A program made the translations under genes and the position numbers. A stretch of DNA of 64,000 nt from Zygnema cylindricum (lineage: Eukaryota; Streptophyta; Zygnematophyceae; Zygnematales; Zygnemataceae), in assembly GCA_037447655.1 (NCBI GenBank), contig JBBHKE010000824.1, positions 46,814-110,813 of the forward strand, written 5' to 3'. Below are positions 53,737 through 64,000 of the stretch, one piece after another. Within the stretch, counting starts at the first letter, position 1. Every line of letters starts with the position of its first letter. The notes beneath the pieces were generated by a model that saw only the letters and a list, made by a program, of their open reading frames with translations, ran no database searches and had not been told where the DNA came from.

Positions 53737-54061
53737 CTAGTGAGTTCTTTCGGTTGATGAGAAGGCCTCCCGGATCATCAGAGGTTCTCCTGAAGTTGAA
53801 GAAAAAGCAAAGTGGGAACCTGTTTGCAAACGGCTGCTAGATCTCCTTCCACTCGGAAATTTCTGAGGCGGAGACCGATGGCTGTCTGGCGTTCTTTGCC
53901 TGTCTTGTAACCTCTTGTGTCTACTCCTGGAGCCTCTCAGCTTGCTCTTGTTGAGGCTAAACATGACCTTGTTGATCAGAAGAAACTCGCTCTGCAGTAG
54001 GTTGCTGAACCACTGGAATGGAAGTGGTTGTGATAGTATCAAAAATGACATATTCTTCAGA
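53737..54061 (-). pseudogene. CopE pol linker
   Basis: It is a linker rich in Arg, Ser and Pro (SRSRHKRLQDRQRTPDSHR, PSGRRSSSRLQTGSHFAFSS). It separates the integrase from RT as in other copia elements. The frame is open at 53737-54084 but overlaps the end of the integrase frame by 23 bases, so a frameshift lies at the junction. Confidence 0.6.
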
Positions 54062-54991
54062 TTAATCTTCAACCAGTTTGTCAATCATTGTAAATAGATT
54101 TGCTAAATCCCCTTCATCTTTTATAATATTTATAACATTTTTGGACACCACAATCTTGTCTTTTTCTATAACATATACCCTATACCCTTTTAAATAATCA
54201 TCATAACCCATAAGTATTCCCGTTAACCCTTTTGTCTCCATTTTCCATGTAGACTGAGAAGTATTTAAAATAAAGCATTTACTCCCAAATACTCTAAAAT
54301 AACTGACCTGGGGTTTTCTACCTGTCGATAATTGAAAAGGTGTGGTGCTAACCGATCTGGACCCTAGTCTATTTTTGATATAAACCGCACAATTTAAGGC
54401 CTCGGCCCATAATTTCATATCTATAATTTTATCAGCAAGCATAAATCTAGCACACTCTGTAACCGTCCTATTTAACCTCTCTGAAACACCATTTTGTTGA
54501 GGTGTGTAAGGAACACTCAGCAAAGAACCAATGTCTTCATCCAAAAGAAACTGCTTAAACACATTTGACATATAATCGCCTCCATTATCAGATCTGAGTT
54601 CCAGAATCGGAACACCATGTAGCTTCTCCGCCCAAGACTTGTAGTGTTTGAAGTGGGTAAAAACTTCACATTTCTCTCTCATGAAATACACCTTAGTATA
54701 TCTGGAAAAATCATCAGTAAAAGTCACCATGAAGCGGACCCCCCCAGCAGATGGGATCTGAGCCGGGCCTTACACATCACAATGAATGAGCTGTAAGACC
54801 TTTGTTGACCTGTGCTTCAAGTCTTGAAGAAAAGGCAGCTTGTGAATCTTTCCCAAAGAGCAGCCATCACATGTTTTAACTGGCTGATCTATTAAAGAGA
54901 CACCTTCTATTTTGCCACATTTCACCATTTTGCTCAAGCTGTAGTAATTAACATGACCTAGCGTTTTATGCCATAATTCATTCTCATACAT
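54062..54991 (-). pseudogene. CopE integrase
   Basis: The zinc-domain block (LWHKTLGHVNYYSLSKMV, CDGCSLGKIHKLPF, QLIHCDV) is followed by a stop and then 222 open codons: MVTFTDDFSRYTKVYFM, LRSDNGGDYMSNVFKQFLLD, QQNGVSERLNRTVTECARFM and FRVFGSKCFILN. All three catalytic acids (Asp in HCDV, Asp in SDNGG, Glu in SERLN) are intact. Only the stop after CDV breaks it, so it is nearly a whole enzyme. Confidence 0.85.
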
Positions 54992-55489
54992 TACACTCGA
55001 GTAGAGAACATCATTTTCCTTAGAATGCCATATCCATTCGATACATTTTGCTTTTATCTCTAGTTCTTGTAACTGCTACTTTTCCCACCTTGCGTACAAT
55101 CTGTCTACCCCCTTAAGGGTCACTTGAAAGCCTTTGCTTTCAATTAGAGACGTAGAAAACAGATTCTTTTTGAAGTTCGGAACATACAATACATTGTGTA
55201 AGGTTCTTTCAACCGACTTGCCTCCTATATCTACCAGGAATGAAACATCACCCTGAGAAGAAGTCTGGACACTCATGCCACAAGCATAGTATATATTCTT
55301 TGCAGGTGTAGTCTTTACACTAGTAAAAAGGCCTTTGTTCCAACATATGTGAGCTGATGCTCCTGTATTTATGATCCACCCAGCGTCCTTTGATCCTTCG
55401 ATCGCTGTCGCCATTGCAAATAACTTTGATGTATCCTGTTCATCGAAATCAGAGGACTCATCTTCCTGAGTTATAGAAGAAGAAAACAA
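54992..55489 (-). pseudogene. CopE protease
   Basis: An open block of 137 codons carries DAGWIINTGASAHICWNKGLF. The catalytic Asp is Asn (codon 55367-55369), while Thr-Gly are kept. VLYVPNFKKNLFSTSLIESKGF follows, typical of copia proteases. The single Asp change would inactivate it. Confidence 0.8.
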
Positions 55490-56405
55490 AGAGTTGTTTT
55501 GTAAACGATTACCAGAAAAGCCCTGATTAAACTGACTTTGTTGCCACCCTGGCCTATATAAACCAGTTTCATTTGCTTTCTTGAGCTTATGAGAGTACCT
55601 AAATCCATGACCTTTCTCTGAATAGTAAAAGCATGTAGTAAAAGACTGCCTATTTTACCTTTGATTAAACTGATTAAACTGTTTTGAATTCCTAGGATCC
55701 TGATTTTTGAGCTGATTAAACTAATTCTTTGACTGACTAAACTGCACTTTTCTGTCAAAATCAATGTTTAAAGCCTCTACTTGCCTCTCTCCATTAAGCA
55801 TTTTTGAGGTAGACTCTTTTTCCAAAATAATATTGATAGCTAACTGAAGTGTCCAGCTAGATTTATCATGCTTTTTCAATTCAACAGATGCATCTTTCAT
55901 ACTGCTAGGAAGGCCTCTAATGATTAAGGCAGCCTAGTGAAACTCCGATGAAGAGACACCAGCACATGCATGAGAATCAATAAGAGTTCAAAAGTTATCA
56001 GTATATTCCGCCATCGTTCCCCCCGAGTATTTGTAATCCCAGATTTTTCCTGCCAATAAAAGCTACTCCTGAACATTCTCCTTCTCATAACACGCCTTGA
56101 GTGATATCCAAATATCAATCGCTTTCTTCATTTTGATTCAATACATAACCATGTTCTTTGAGGGACAAAGCTTCAGAGCGTTCCGAGCTGAAGAATTTTT
56201 CTCGCCCATGATGGATCAGTCTCATCAAGTGATCCATCCAACACCTCCAGCAAACCTGCAGTTTCATAATATGACTCAACATATCTGCCCAATAAGGATA
56301 CTTCTGCCCATTAAAGACTAGTATTTTTGGAGATAGGCCCATAATCTGTTGTTCTATAACTACTGGTACAGGTGGAGCTACTACAGTAGTGGTAGAAGTA
56401 GACAT
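55490..56405 (-). pseudogene. CopE gag, starting inside the LTR
   Basis: The ATG at 56403-56405 lies within the LTR and opens MSTSTTTVVAPPVPVVIEQQ, then crosses the primer-binding site (56332-56346, GATTATGGGCCTATC on the minus strand) as IMGLSPKILVFNGQKYPYW. Several frames follow. The zinc knuckle region near 55590-55640 reads CFYYSEKGHGFRYSHK, where the second and third Cys are Tyr and Ser. Gag would form particles; the RNA-binding knuckle is lost. Confidence 0.8.
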
Positions 56406-57290
56406 AACTTAAACATAAGCTAACCAAGAAACCAATCAAACATCGATGTTTCACTCACTATAAAACTTGATTCACAAGTACAACTCTCACCAAATTCAGC
56501 ATACAATATCACTAGGATACACACTATCAATTCCCAAAATTATAGCACAATTGAACTTGTAAACCATAAGATATTACATCTACAAGTTTCACAAAAACTG
56601 CATTCAGATTTGCATTATCTCAATACTGGATATCAAAATATTTCTAAATCCTAAGCTTTATACACTGAGTGTCTATCTACTAATCTTTGACCAATCAGAT
56701 TGCACTAATGTTGTACGACAGAGGACCTAACGTACATCCAAAAATTCTTGTTTGCCACTAACCTAAATCAAACAGTGAAACACTAAATTTAAATCAACTA
56801 AACTCCAAAAATTGTTTGTTCAGGTTTTCTTAATTTGGCGCTGTACACACAATGTTGCTGCTTAGTTAGCAGCTCTCAAATAAGTCGAACCGGCTATGGT
56901 TAATCCTGTACGAATATTTGGGGTGCTTTCGGAGCACCTCTTGTCTTGTGGTCCACACTCAAATCACAACCGTTAGTTCAGTTCCAATCGATGTACTGTA
57001 TTTGTTCTTCACGCTTGTTTTCCCAGATGTCCAGTTTTCCTTTTCGTCCGTCCGATGCGCCGGTTTGACTTCGTTTGATGTGTTACATGTGTCCAAGTAT
57101 ACTCCGCTTTTACTATATTGTCCCTCATACTGACGCATGTCTATGTGACTGTACAATGCACTCCAGAGTTACCAACCCACTGTCACACTATACAAGGTAA
57201 GTATTAAAACTTCAATGACCCTAAAATATTCTTAATAGTAAACCTCCCCTCACAGCCTTATCTACTGAGGATAAAGCTTTGAAAGCAACA
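56347..57290 (-). repeat. CopE 5' LTR
   Basis: It spans from the primer-binding site to GAAAGCAACA at 57290. It aligns along its length with 51233-52195 apart from small indels (for example near 51600-51635 against 56700-56725). Confidence 0.9.
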
Positions 57291-57299
57291 GGCATTATC

Positions 57300-58217
57300 T
57301 GTTGTTTTTTGAAAGCTTTAATCCTCTCTAATTTCGGGCTGTAAGAGAGAGAGAGTTGTTCAAGACTTGGTTTTTTTTTGGTAATCAACTTCAGTATTTG
57401 TTAGAATCAGTGTGACACTGAAATTTATATTTCACGGTTCAGTCACATTAGGGACACGTGTCGTCTACTTCCTGAAATGCTTGAGTATGTCCTCCGTGGA
57501 CATATATATATTCGGTAAGGACCAGATGATTCTTGAGGGCACATCCACGGTGCTAAAATTGGTGATCAGACAGCTGACAGCTGCTGCCGACAACTATTGA
57601 GGAGGCGTGACTAGATCAAGATATCTTTTCCCTATTATCATGATCTAATTGTCGGTGTAAATATTTGTTAGAACAAAATTTTGTCTGTATTGAATTAGTC
57701 GATTAGTGTTGAATGCGTGATTTATGACATACCTTGTGTACACAGGTATACTCTCAATATTTGTGTTAGACGTACGGCTGGAATGCCTTCGTACAGTTTA
57801 GTATACCTGTAGTATAAGAGTACGACTTAGTAAATTTTGGAGTTTAGGAAAAGTGATATGAAAACTGGACACTCAATTTTATGTAATTTCATCTCTTAAT
57901 ATCTCACGGATCTATGAGCAAAATTAAGTGAAATTTTGTGTGTATGTTCCTGTGTATGTTATCTACACTGTGGTAGATCTGTAGGACTATTGTGTCTCTT
58001 TGTTGCAAGTAATAATCTGTCAAGGTTGTTTTTCTGCCATCGGTCTTTGTGGAAGCTTCCTCTCTTGATTTGTTCTACAATGAGTACTGCTGCCTCTTCT
58101 TCATCTTTAGTACTTGCTGCCTCTTCTTCATCTTCAGTTTTGGCAATTGTCTCAGAAAAACAGGTCACGGGCCCACCTTCACGAATTCCGGTCTTTAATG
58201 GTCGTGAATATTAGTAT
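57300..58217 (+). mobile_element. CopD-family 5' end, truncated
   Basis: A CopD-type LTR (57300-58162, starting TGTTGTTTTTTGAAAGC) is followed by a primer-binding site GGTCACGGGCCCACC (58163-58177) and about 40 bases of gag; homology then ends. It is in plus orientation, unlike CopD and CopE. The LTR includes a perfect palindrome GACACGTGTC (G-box) near 57458-57467 and an ATATATATA stretch near 57501-57510. No 3' part is seen. Confidence 0.8.
58080..58214 (+). pseudogene. CopD-family gag leader fragment
   Basis: From an LTR-internal ATG at 58080 the frame reads MSTAASSSSLVLAASSSSS then VLAIVSEKQVTGPPSRIP, crossing the primer-binding site, and stops at 58212-58214 after GREY. A 27-bp unit encoding AASSSS(L/S)VL is duplicated in tandem relative to CopD. 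It is only the N-terminus of Gag. Confidence 0.7.
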
Positions 58218-59370
58218 TGGGATGTTGACCTTGATTAGACATTCCGAGTAACTAGGAGGACTCCTAGAACCACGTACACCTAATCAGATTACAAGGTTCG
58301 CAGAAGCGACGAACTTGATAAATCACAAAGGTAGAGAAGACATAAGTTTAGATTAGGAGAGTAATGGCATTCACATGTAGCAAGGCATACTGTAGATAGT
58401 TGTTCAGAATGTAGATTCCATTATAACACAAATGAATACATTTGTAAAGAAACGACAATGTCCAGTAATAATTTTTTTTTTAAGTGTTAAGGTTGCCAAG
58501 TCTAATTTGTCTGTGAATGATGATTTTTGTCGTCTCTTTCTACTCTATTTATTCTAAAGCAAACAAAGAGAAACTAAGTGGTGGTCGAATGACCAAATAC
58601 CACGTGTACAAGCCTACAAACAATAATGCATCATGGGAACGTCTGCACATCTATTGAACACTTGGTTTAATGTTTCTGCTGTAAAATCACTAATGATGCT
58701 GTGACGATACGATTTTGTAGTACCAATGAAATCTTACAAATTGTTGCATGAAATAATCGTCGGGAATAGCACTAAAACTAATAGGTGGTAATTTCATTTT
58801 TTTGGTACGTTTGCATATTTTCTCGTTTTTTTGCACATGCCAAAGTACCCTTACAGTTAATGTGATTTTTGTCACATAAATCTTCTTTTTCCATACACAC
58901 TTGTCCAATTCCATAGATGTACCAAACGTATGTATTTTAACTTTTTTACGAAAATGCATTATTTGAAAAATTTCGTTAAATTCGTATACATTTTGTGTAC
59001 GGAACAAATGTACAAAAAAGTACGGAATTATCAAAAAAAGATTAAATGTACACCGTGAGTCGCTATTAAAATTAAGAAATAGACACACATTCCCTTGTTT
59101 TATGGTAGCCACGATAGTCTGTGGTAACATATTTGACGCGTGAATATATAAGAACACGTTAGCGTTATTTTCCCTCGTCTTTATGACTTGGAATCAAATA
59201 TGAGTACGCTTTTTTTCCGTGCGACGCACTTAGTATCCCACGTCGACGCCATTATCTGACACTTATTTTGTACGCTTGTATGAAATAATGAGCAATTTTA
59301 GTACGGACTAGCAAATTTCTCACGTGGTTTCAGGTTAGATATACACTTTGTGAAGCTGCTGGTGGCCTTC
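58218..59370. other. AT-rich interval without recognised gene
   Basis: No domain is recognised. The longest open frame is 155 codons on the minus strand (58690-59157), rich in Lys, Phe and Ile with low-complexity sequence; I do not call it a gene. Several GTAC-containing words occur near 58980-59030, as in the copia LTRs, but no LTR ends are visible. Confidence 0.4.
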
Positions 59371-59830
59371 TATAAGCTTTGGCCATGGCTTCCTGCTAGG
59401 GTTTTTTCGCCTTTTTCACAGTGTACTGGCGCCAAATTTGGCGTGCAAGCACTTTAACAAAAGTTTTTTTCAAAGTCTTTCCATTAATGGTAAAATCAAC
59501 TCCATCCATTATCTCATTTATCCATAATCGACTTTGCTACTTTCAACCGATTTCCATTTTTCTTTCGTGGCAATCTCCTCCTACCTTTGCCACTCAATTT
59601 GGCGCTCCTTTACTCCGCCATCCAGATTTCTACACTTCTTGCCATCCTCTGTTTAAATCAGCTCGTGTTTTTTTGCCGACGAATTTCTACAAGCTTCGGC
59701 CATGGCTTTTCACTAAGGAATTCTATCATTCTTTTCGTGTTTTTTGTGAATCCGGCCCCAAATTTGGCGTGCAATTACTCAAAATATATATATATATATA
59801 TATATATCGTTCCACCTTGCAATAGGTTAG
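59371..59830 (+). promoter_or_regulatory. 5' region of non-LTR element with duplicated segment and E2F-like sites
   Basis: A block around 59371-59460 recurs in diverged form at about 59688-59790; shared parts are CTA(C/T)AAGCTT(T/C)GGCCATGGCTT and CCAAATTTGGCGTGCAA. TTTGGCG(C) cores, the E2F-binding type, occur at 59428-59443 (in both orientations), 59598-59605 and 59763-59769. Repeated 5' monomers with promoter function are known in some LINEs; here the role is inferred. Confidence 0.45.
59784..59807. repeat. (AT)n microsatellite
   Basis: This is a pure AT dinucleotide run of about 24 bases inside the 5' region of the non-LTR element. Confidence 0.95.
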
Positions 59831-60125
59831 GGTGGCAGCAAATCACCCAATGGGAGACAGTTTGGCGAAAGAAACAAAACAAAAAACCACCGAAAAAAGA
59901 AAAAAAAAACCACCAAAACATACAGCGAGAAAGCGGGTATTGTTCACTAGTGCGGGGCTTTCAATTTGCGATTTCGGGTTTTCGCCTTTAATTGCTCCCC
60001 CTTTCCTATTGCGCTCTTGGACAAGACCTTTGTGGGCCCCACTTATTTGCGGACTTTCGACAAGTTACTCTTCACTTCTTATGGCATGTCATTAACGAAG
60101 AGCGTCTCACTCTCCTTCCCCATCC

Positions 60126-61486
60126 TCAAAGCTTACTCGTGGTGTTCGACCGATTGTTGTAGGGGAAGTGTTATATCGTCTCGTGGCAAGATGAATGTGT
60201 TTACAGCTTCAAGGTGTTTTCTAAGATCAGTTTTCTCCACATCAATTTGGTGCGGCAACATGAGGAGGTTGTGAGGCTGTAGTCCACGGTTTACAAGGGA
60301 TTCTTGACTTGCATCCAGATTGGATCGTTCTCGAAGTCTACATTGCCAACGCCTTTAACACGGTTGATCGCAACGGCATTTTCCGTGAGCTTTGATACTC
60401 GACGTCTCCTATTAACCAAATTTTCCCTTTTGTCCGTGCGTTTAACTCCAAAACCAACCCTTTACTTTTTCACATTGGAGGCCCATTGGGGGACATTACC
60501 ACTTGGGAATCATTAACGAGTACTCATCAAGGTGACCCTCTAGGAGGCCCTTTGTTTGACTTCGCTCAGCTGGAAGCTCTCAGAGCATTGGTTGTAGCTT
60601 TTCCAAATTGTTTATTCCTTTCAGTTGTTGACGACACTCACATAGTCGGCCCGCCGGACCAAGTTGTTCCTGCCAAACACCATTTTGTAGAGCAACCTTC
60701 TAAAATTCACCTTTCTCTAAAATTCACCAAATGTGTCGCATGGAGCTCGGCTCGTCTTCCACTGAAATTATCTCTCCCTTCATGATTTCGTATTTCAACT
60801 CCTCAAGAGGGTATAAGGGATTCAGGTTCTCCTATTAGAGCCCGTGATTTTGTTAACCAATTTGTTAAAGATGCTTTGTTAGATGACCTTTCTCATTGTG
60901 AGGACCTTCCCAAACTTCCGGATTCACAAGTCGCGTTTACTATCTTAACACGTTGTAGTGCCCAATGTCTTTTGTACTTGGCCCGCACTTTACCCGCGAA
61001 CTCTTCTTTCATTTCTTCCCTTTCCAAATTTGATGATCATTTTTTTGGCATTCTACATCAACTGGTCGGCCACGGTATCTTTGATCGGCCGCAAGGCCTC
61101 CTCGCTCGTAGACAAGCTGCTTTACCAGTCTCTTACGGGGGTCTCGGTTTGCGTCCTTCAGCCACTTTGGCACCATCTGCTTACTAAGGGAGTTGGACTT
61201 TGGTGGCATCAATTATTACTTCAAGGTTTTTCGTTTGCGGCACTCCTATTTTAGCTCATGCGGTCCCTCACGTCGACGAGGGTTTGCCCTCATTCCAACA
61301 AGCATTATTGTCCTCTCGAGCGCTTTTACCAGTCGAGGCCAAAGCTAAAGTGCTCGCCTTCCCTTCTTTCATCACCGGAATTCACTCACGCGTGCAACAA
61401 CACATCGCCGATAAGGTAGCCGCCGCCGAATTCAATGATCTACTTCAAGCGCTCTCTACGGCTGAAGCGCAGAGTAAACTTTGATC
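60126..61486 (+). pseudogene. Non-LTR reverse transcriptase
   Basis: Motifs in order are LTRGVRPIVVGEVLYRLVAR, DQFSPHQFGAAT, EAVVHGLQGILDLHPDWIVL, then VYIANAFNTVDRNGIF, where the motif A Asp has become Tyr (60339-60341). Next come STHQGDPLGGPLFDFAQLEALR (in two parts), and LFLSVVDDTHIVGPP with both Asp of motif C (60630-60635). After that are thumb-like regions, then LARRQAALPVSYGGLGLR and AEFNDLLQALS. This enzyme primes reverse transcription at the target site. Stops and the motif A change make it inactive. Confidence 0.8.
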
Positions 61487-62190
61487 TTGTTTGAGGCATG
61501 GGGCTGATGCTTGGCTTATTGCTACCCCAATTTTCACTTCGCTCCGTTTATCTTCTCCTCAATTTTTTTGCTGCCCTTTGCTTACAACTCGGCTTGCCGC
61601 ACCCTTCTCTTTTAGGCAAGCACTGTTGCATTTGAGGTCAATTTTTACACGAGCAAAGGGTACATTTGCTACATTTCTCACACGGTGTGGAGCGAACAAC
61701 AACACACGACATGGTAGGGGATGCTATTGCTGCCGTGGGTTTTGAAGATCGTTACACATTGAAGCCCAAGGTGTCGCATATATTACCACCACGTTCTCAA
61801 TCTAGGGGTACACAAGATCCACGTGTGGATCTAGTTTTTCTACATAGCGCGGCGAAAACATTGGGAGATATAGTCCTCACATACCTTACACGATCCCATG
61901 TTTCCTCGTGCGTGGCATTACATACTGGTGTTATAGCTCGGGATGGAGTGACTTCAAAACAACGTTACTACAGGCACCGAGACCTAGCTGATAGTTTCAC
62001 ACCATTTGCTTTGGAGATATTTGGGACCTTAGACTCGTCTTTCGACAACTTTTTGTGCGACTGCGCTTGATGATCTTTCGAAGTTAGACGGTCTGGTAGC
62101 CCTTCTCTAGCTCTCATGTCTGCTTTCTACCGCCAACGCATCTTTGTCGCCCTTCAACGTTCCCAAGCTTTGGCCATTATCCGATAGAGC
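61487..62190 (+). pseudogene. C-terminal zinc-like and restriction-like endonuclease segment
   Basis: CLRHGADAWLIATPI leads, after a one-base frameshift, to HFSHGVERTTTHDMVGDAI, in the position of the H/C-rich motif of RLE-type elements. RVDLVFLHSAAKTLGDIVLTY follows, two Asp (61828 and 61867) separated by 12 residues as in the PD-X12-14-D nuclease motif, with Val for Pro. KQRYYRHRDLADSFTPFALEIFG and, in another frame, YRQRIFVALQRSQALAIIR end the protein. The RLE assignment is based on motif spacing. Confidence 0.6.
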
Positions 62191-62520
62191 ACAGTGGTGA
62201 CTAACAGCCAAGGACTGCGAGACTTGTCGCCGCGCCACCCGACGCATATGGACGATATCCATAGTTTTGATCTTTAGTTGGACGTAGTTTGAGGCTTTAG
62301 CAGCTAGGTTAATTTATAGTGTTACATTAGTTTGGTTTTATTGTACTTGCTTTCTTTCTATCTTTTTAGGCTTTTTATGCATTTTTGTTGTGTTTTTAGT
62401 CCTTTAGGAATTTGGTATTTAACCTTTGATGGTCATCAATACTTTTTAGTGAAAATCATGTTTTGTACTTTGATGGTATAACCATCATGTTATTGGAAAT
62501 AAAATATTTTTCTAAAACTA
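62191..62520 (+). other. 3' untranslated region of non-LTR element
   Basis: This is a T-rich segment ending with GGAAATAAAATATT near 62495-62508, a plausible polyadenylation signal, and a short A-containing end. A long poly(A) tail is not preserved. The exact 3' end and a target duplication cannot be fixed. Confidence 0.45.
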
Positions 62521-63219
62521 TTCGACAAACCCTACTGTAGTTTCCTTCCAATAAAAATGTTTTTTTTTTTTAGTTTGGGTGAAGCTCCATTACAGGAAAA
62601 ACGAGGTTTCATACTAACGGCCGTACTGTTTCAAACAGTGTCGTACCAAATTTTTCGATTTGTCAAAAAAAGAAGGTTAATGAATGACCAATTTCATTCT
62701 CCATGGTTATGGTCATAAACCTTTACAATACCGTCAGATGCGGAATCGGATACATCATTGATCGAACCTTTTAGTTTACATAAAGTGACCTGAAGAAGGT
62801 CAAATTTAAGAGCCTGAAAGCGTTATTAGGTGTTGGTGGCTACACGTCGCATAGGCTATGTGGCGTGCGCCAGCGTGGATGCGAGGCCAGCGAAAGCCAG
62901 GAGAAAATCTTTGACGGAAGATATAATAAAAATCCCGGTACCTTAATACATGAGCATATACCCTAAATTGTAGTAGTACTTTAGATAAAATGTTTTTTTA
63001 TTTTCTATTTTATAATGAAGTCAAAGTTCGTCAACGCATTTTAAATACTTTTGCATTTGTTTCGTGCACATTTATCATTATTTTTTCGACATTTTAGGGC
63101 GTGTCCCCATGTGTTCAAGTAAGGGTTTTTTTTTGTCGTTTACACAAAAATTAGGACTTCCTACTTGAAAATTATACGTCGTACGAAAAATATGCAAAAG
63201 CTCAAATACATATTGCGTC
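62521..63219. other. Interval without recognised gene
   Basis: I see no gene or LTR here. It includes a T run near 62563-62573 and a small perfect inverted repeat ACTGTTT-C-AAACAGT near 62626-62640. The sequence is AT-rich with short T and A tracts. Confidence 0.4.
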
Positions 63220-64000
63220 TTAAATTCTTTGGTCTCCATTGACCCACACAATGAGCAGCCTATATAAAGCCACTAGGATAATATTTGCCCCTTCCACTTT
63301 CCCACTGAATAAGTGCCGCCCAGGCACACAAATATTATCAGCACCCTCATCCGTGTGAGGACAAGACTCCCTTGAGTGAAACACAAAAAGAATCAATGAA
63401 TTTGCTCCCTTGAGCAGTAAGTTATGGCTGGTCAAAGATGACCTTTCTAGTTACAAGCTCTCTTAGAGAGAGGTACCTAAATATCACTAAGTCTTGGTCT
63501 GCCTACTCACGACTACCTACTACTAAACCCTAGTCTAATAGGAACACTATATAGTATAAGAAGGTACAATAGGAGATGTACTTATTGTACGACTATTGTA
63601 CGACATGGTCTACAAGGTGACACTTGTCAAATCGGGAGCCATGATTCCTCCTCCCATCTTCTCCCGTATCAAATCATGTGGCGCCACGTGGCACCGCGTG
63701 ACGCTATCTCCATATGACACAAAAATCTCACTTTGCGTGGCGGCTTTAATGCTGGCCGTTCGATCAAAACATATTTTACACGGTTTAGATTCGCGTACAT
63801 GCATGAAATGCTCATTTTGGTTAGTCTGTTGTTAATTAGTTGTTGCGTTAATGTTTATATATATTTGAAACCAGTCACGCGTATTGTTTCGATAACTCCC
63901 TAGTGGATAAGGCTTACGTCTACATAGTAGTTCACAAACCGAGGTTCAAATTTGGACTTAGGCAACATTTTAGTAAAATATCCTCTACTTCAAAATCTGC
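63220..64000 (-). repeat. Cop1-family LTR, inverted, cut by window end
   Basis: It is the reverse complement of most of a Cop1 LTR, from the terminal AATTTCA-like end (TTAAATTC on the plus strand) to the GCAGATTTTGAAGTAGAGG region. No primer-binding site adjoins 63220, so it is either a solo LTR or the 3' LTR of an element lying beyond the window. It closely matches the Cop1 3' LTR. Confidence 0.85.

Larger units (their letters stand above)
51233..57290 (-). mobile_element. CopE: best-preserved copia element
   Basis: LTRs of 963 and 944 bp start TGTTGGTTTC (minus strand) and end beside the primer-binding site. All domains are present in copia order, with long open blocks (integrase 222 codons, RT 190, protease 137). 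Flanking bases GCCAC and GGCAT do not form a clear duplication. A few key changes (protease Asp, zinc knuckle Cys, scattered stops) make it inactive. It inserted just inside gag of CopF. Confidence 0.9.
59371..62520 (+). mobile_element. Non-LTR retrotransposon relic with RLE-like tail
   Basis: No LTRs are present. A single reverse-transcriptase reading frame with about eight stops runs from roughly 60126 to 61486, continues to 61745, and shifts by one base into a C-terminal segment ending near 62190. The RT carries QGDPLGG and VVDDT motifs of the LINE type. The tail matches the layout of a restriction-like endonuclease rather than an upstream AP endonuclease, which is not seen. The 5' region holds duplicated promoter-like segments. 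Confidence 0.7.

Noticed and set aside
51228-57295. Target-site duplication for CopE
   Set aside because: GCCAC and GGCAT match at only three of five positions, not enough to claim a duplication.
58690-59157. 155-codon minus-strand open frame
   Set aside because: Low-complexity Lys, Phe and Ile-rich sequence with no domain, in AT-rich DNA; length alone does not support a gene.

Overview
This window looks like repeat-dense, decayed nuclear DNA from a land plant. The plant signals are LTR retrotransposons of plant type: several Ty1/copia families, a Ty3/gypsy chromovirus with a chromodomain, and a gypsy primer-binding site matching plant initiator tRNA-Met. I found no intact host gene, rRNA, functional tRNA or CRISPR array. 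Two features hint at a non-flowering lineage, with low confidence: a non-LTR element whose tail resembles a restriction-like endonuclease, and copia elements primed by a half-tRNA. Nearly every coding region is broken by stops or frameshifts, so most calls are pseudogenes inside mobile elements.

Layout. 1-2455: unassigned DNA, an LTR scrap and a minus-strand gypsy integrase relic. 2456-6641: Cop1, an internally deleted copia with both LTRs and a perfect CATGG target-site duplication (TSD). 6653-37257: Cop3, an old minus-strand copia exploded to about 30.6 kb by three nested insertions: Cop2 (7255-13746) in its 3' LTR, CopD (15821-21595, TSD TTAAC) at the start of its reverse-transcriptase region, and Cop4 (24792-36688, TSD TGATT) in its 5' LTR. 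Cop4 is a tandem LTR-internal-LTR-internal-LTR array. Cop3 also carries a 328-bp foreign block replacing part of its integrase.

37594-38408: a solo-like LTR. 40148-46955: Gyp1, a chromovirus with 506-bp LTRs, flanked by unrecognised ORF relics (38409-40147 and 46956-49504). 49505-51232: a copia integrase scrap (CopG) interrupted by the 5' LTR of CopF. 51233-57290: CopE, the best-preserved copia. 57300-58217: a truncated CopD-family 5' end. 59371-62520: a non-LTR retrotransposon relic. 63220-64000: a Cop1-family LTR, inverted relative to Cop1 and cut by the window edge.

Main themes. (1) The recognisable copia primer-binding sites are versions of one sequence complementary to the anticodon half of initiator tRNA-Met, as in Drosophila copia, whereas Gyp1 uses the ordinary tRNA 3' end. 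(2) In these copia families the gag reading frame begins in the LTR or in the primer-binding site and reads through it. (3) The copia LTRs share a cluster of GTAC motifs, an inverted pair of W-box cores, a series of small hairpins with AAGG-like loops, and antisense tRNA-like segments. (4) Cop2, Cop4a and Cop4b share the same internal stop codons, suggesting spread of an already defective template helped by a relative in trans.
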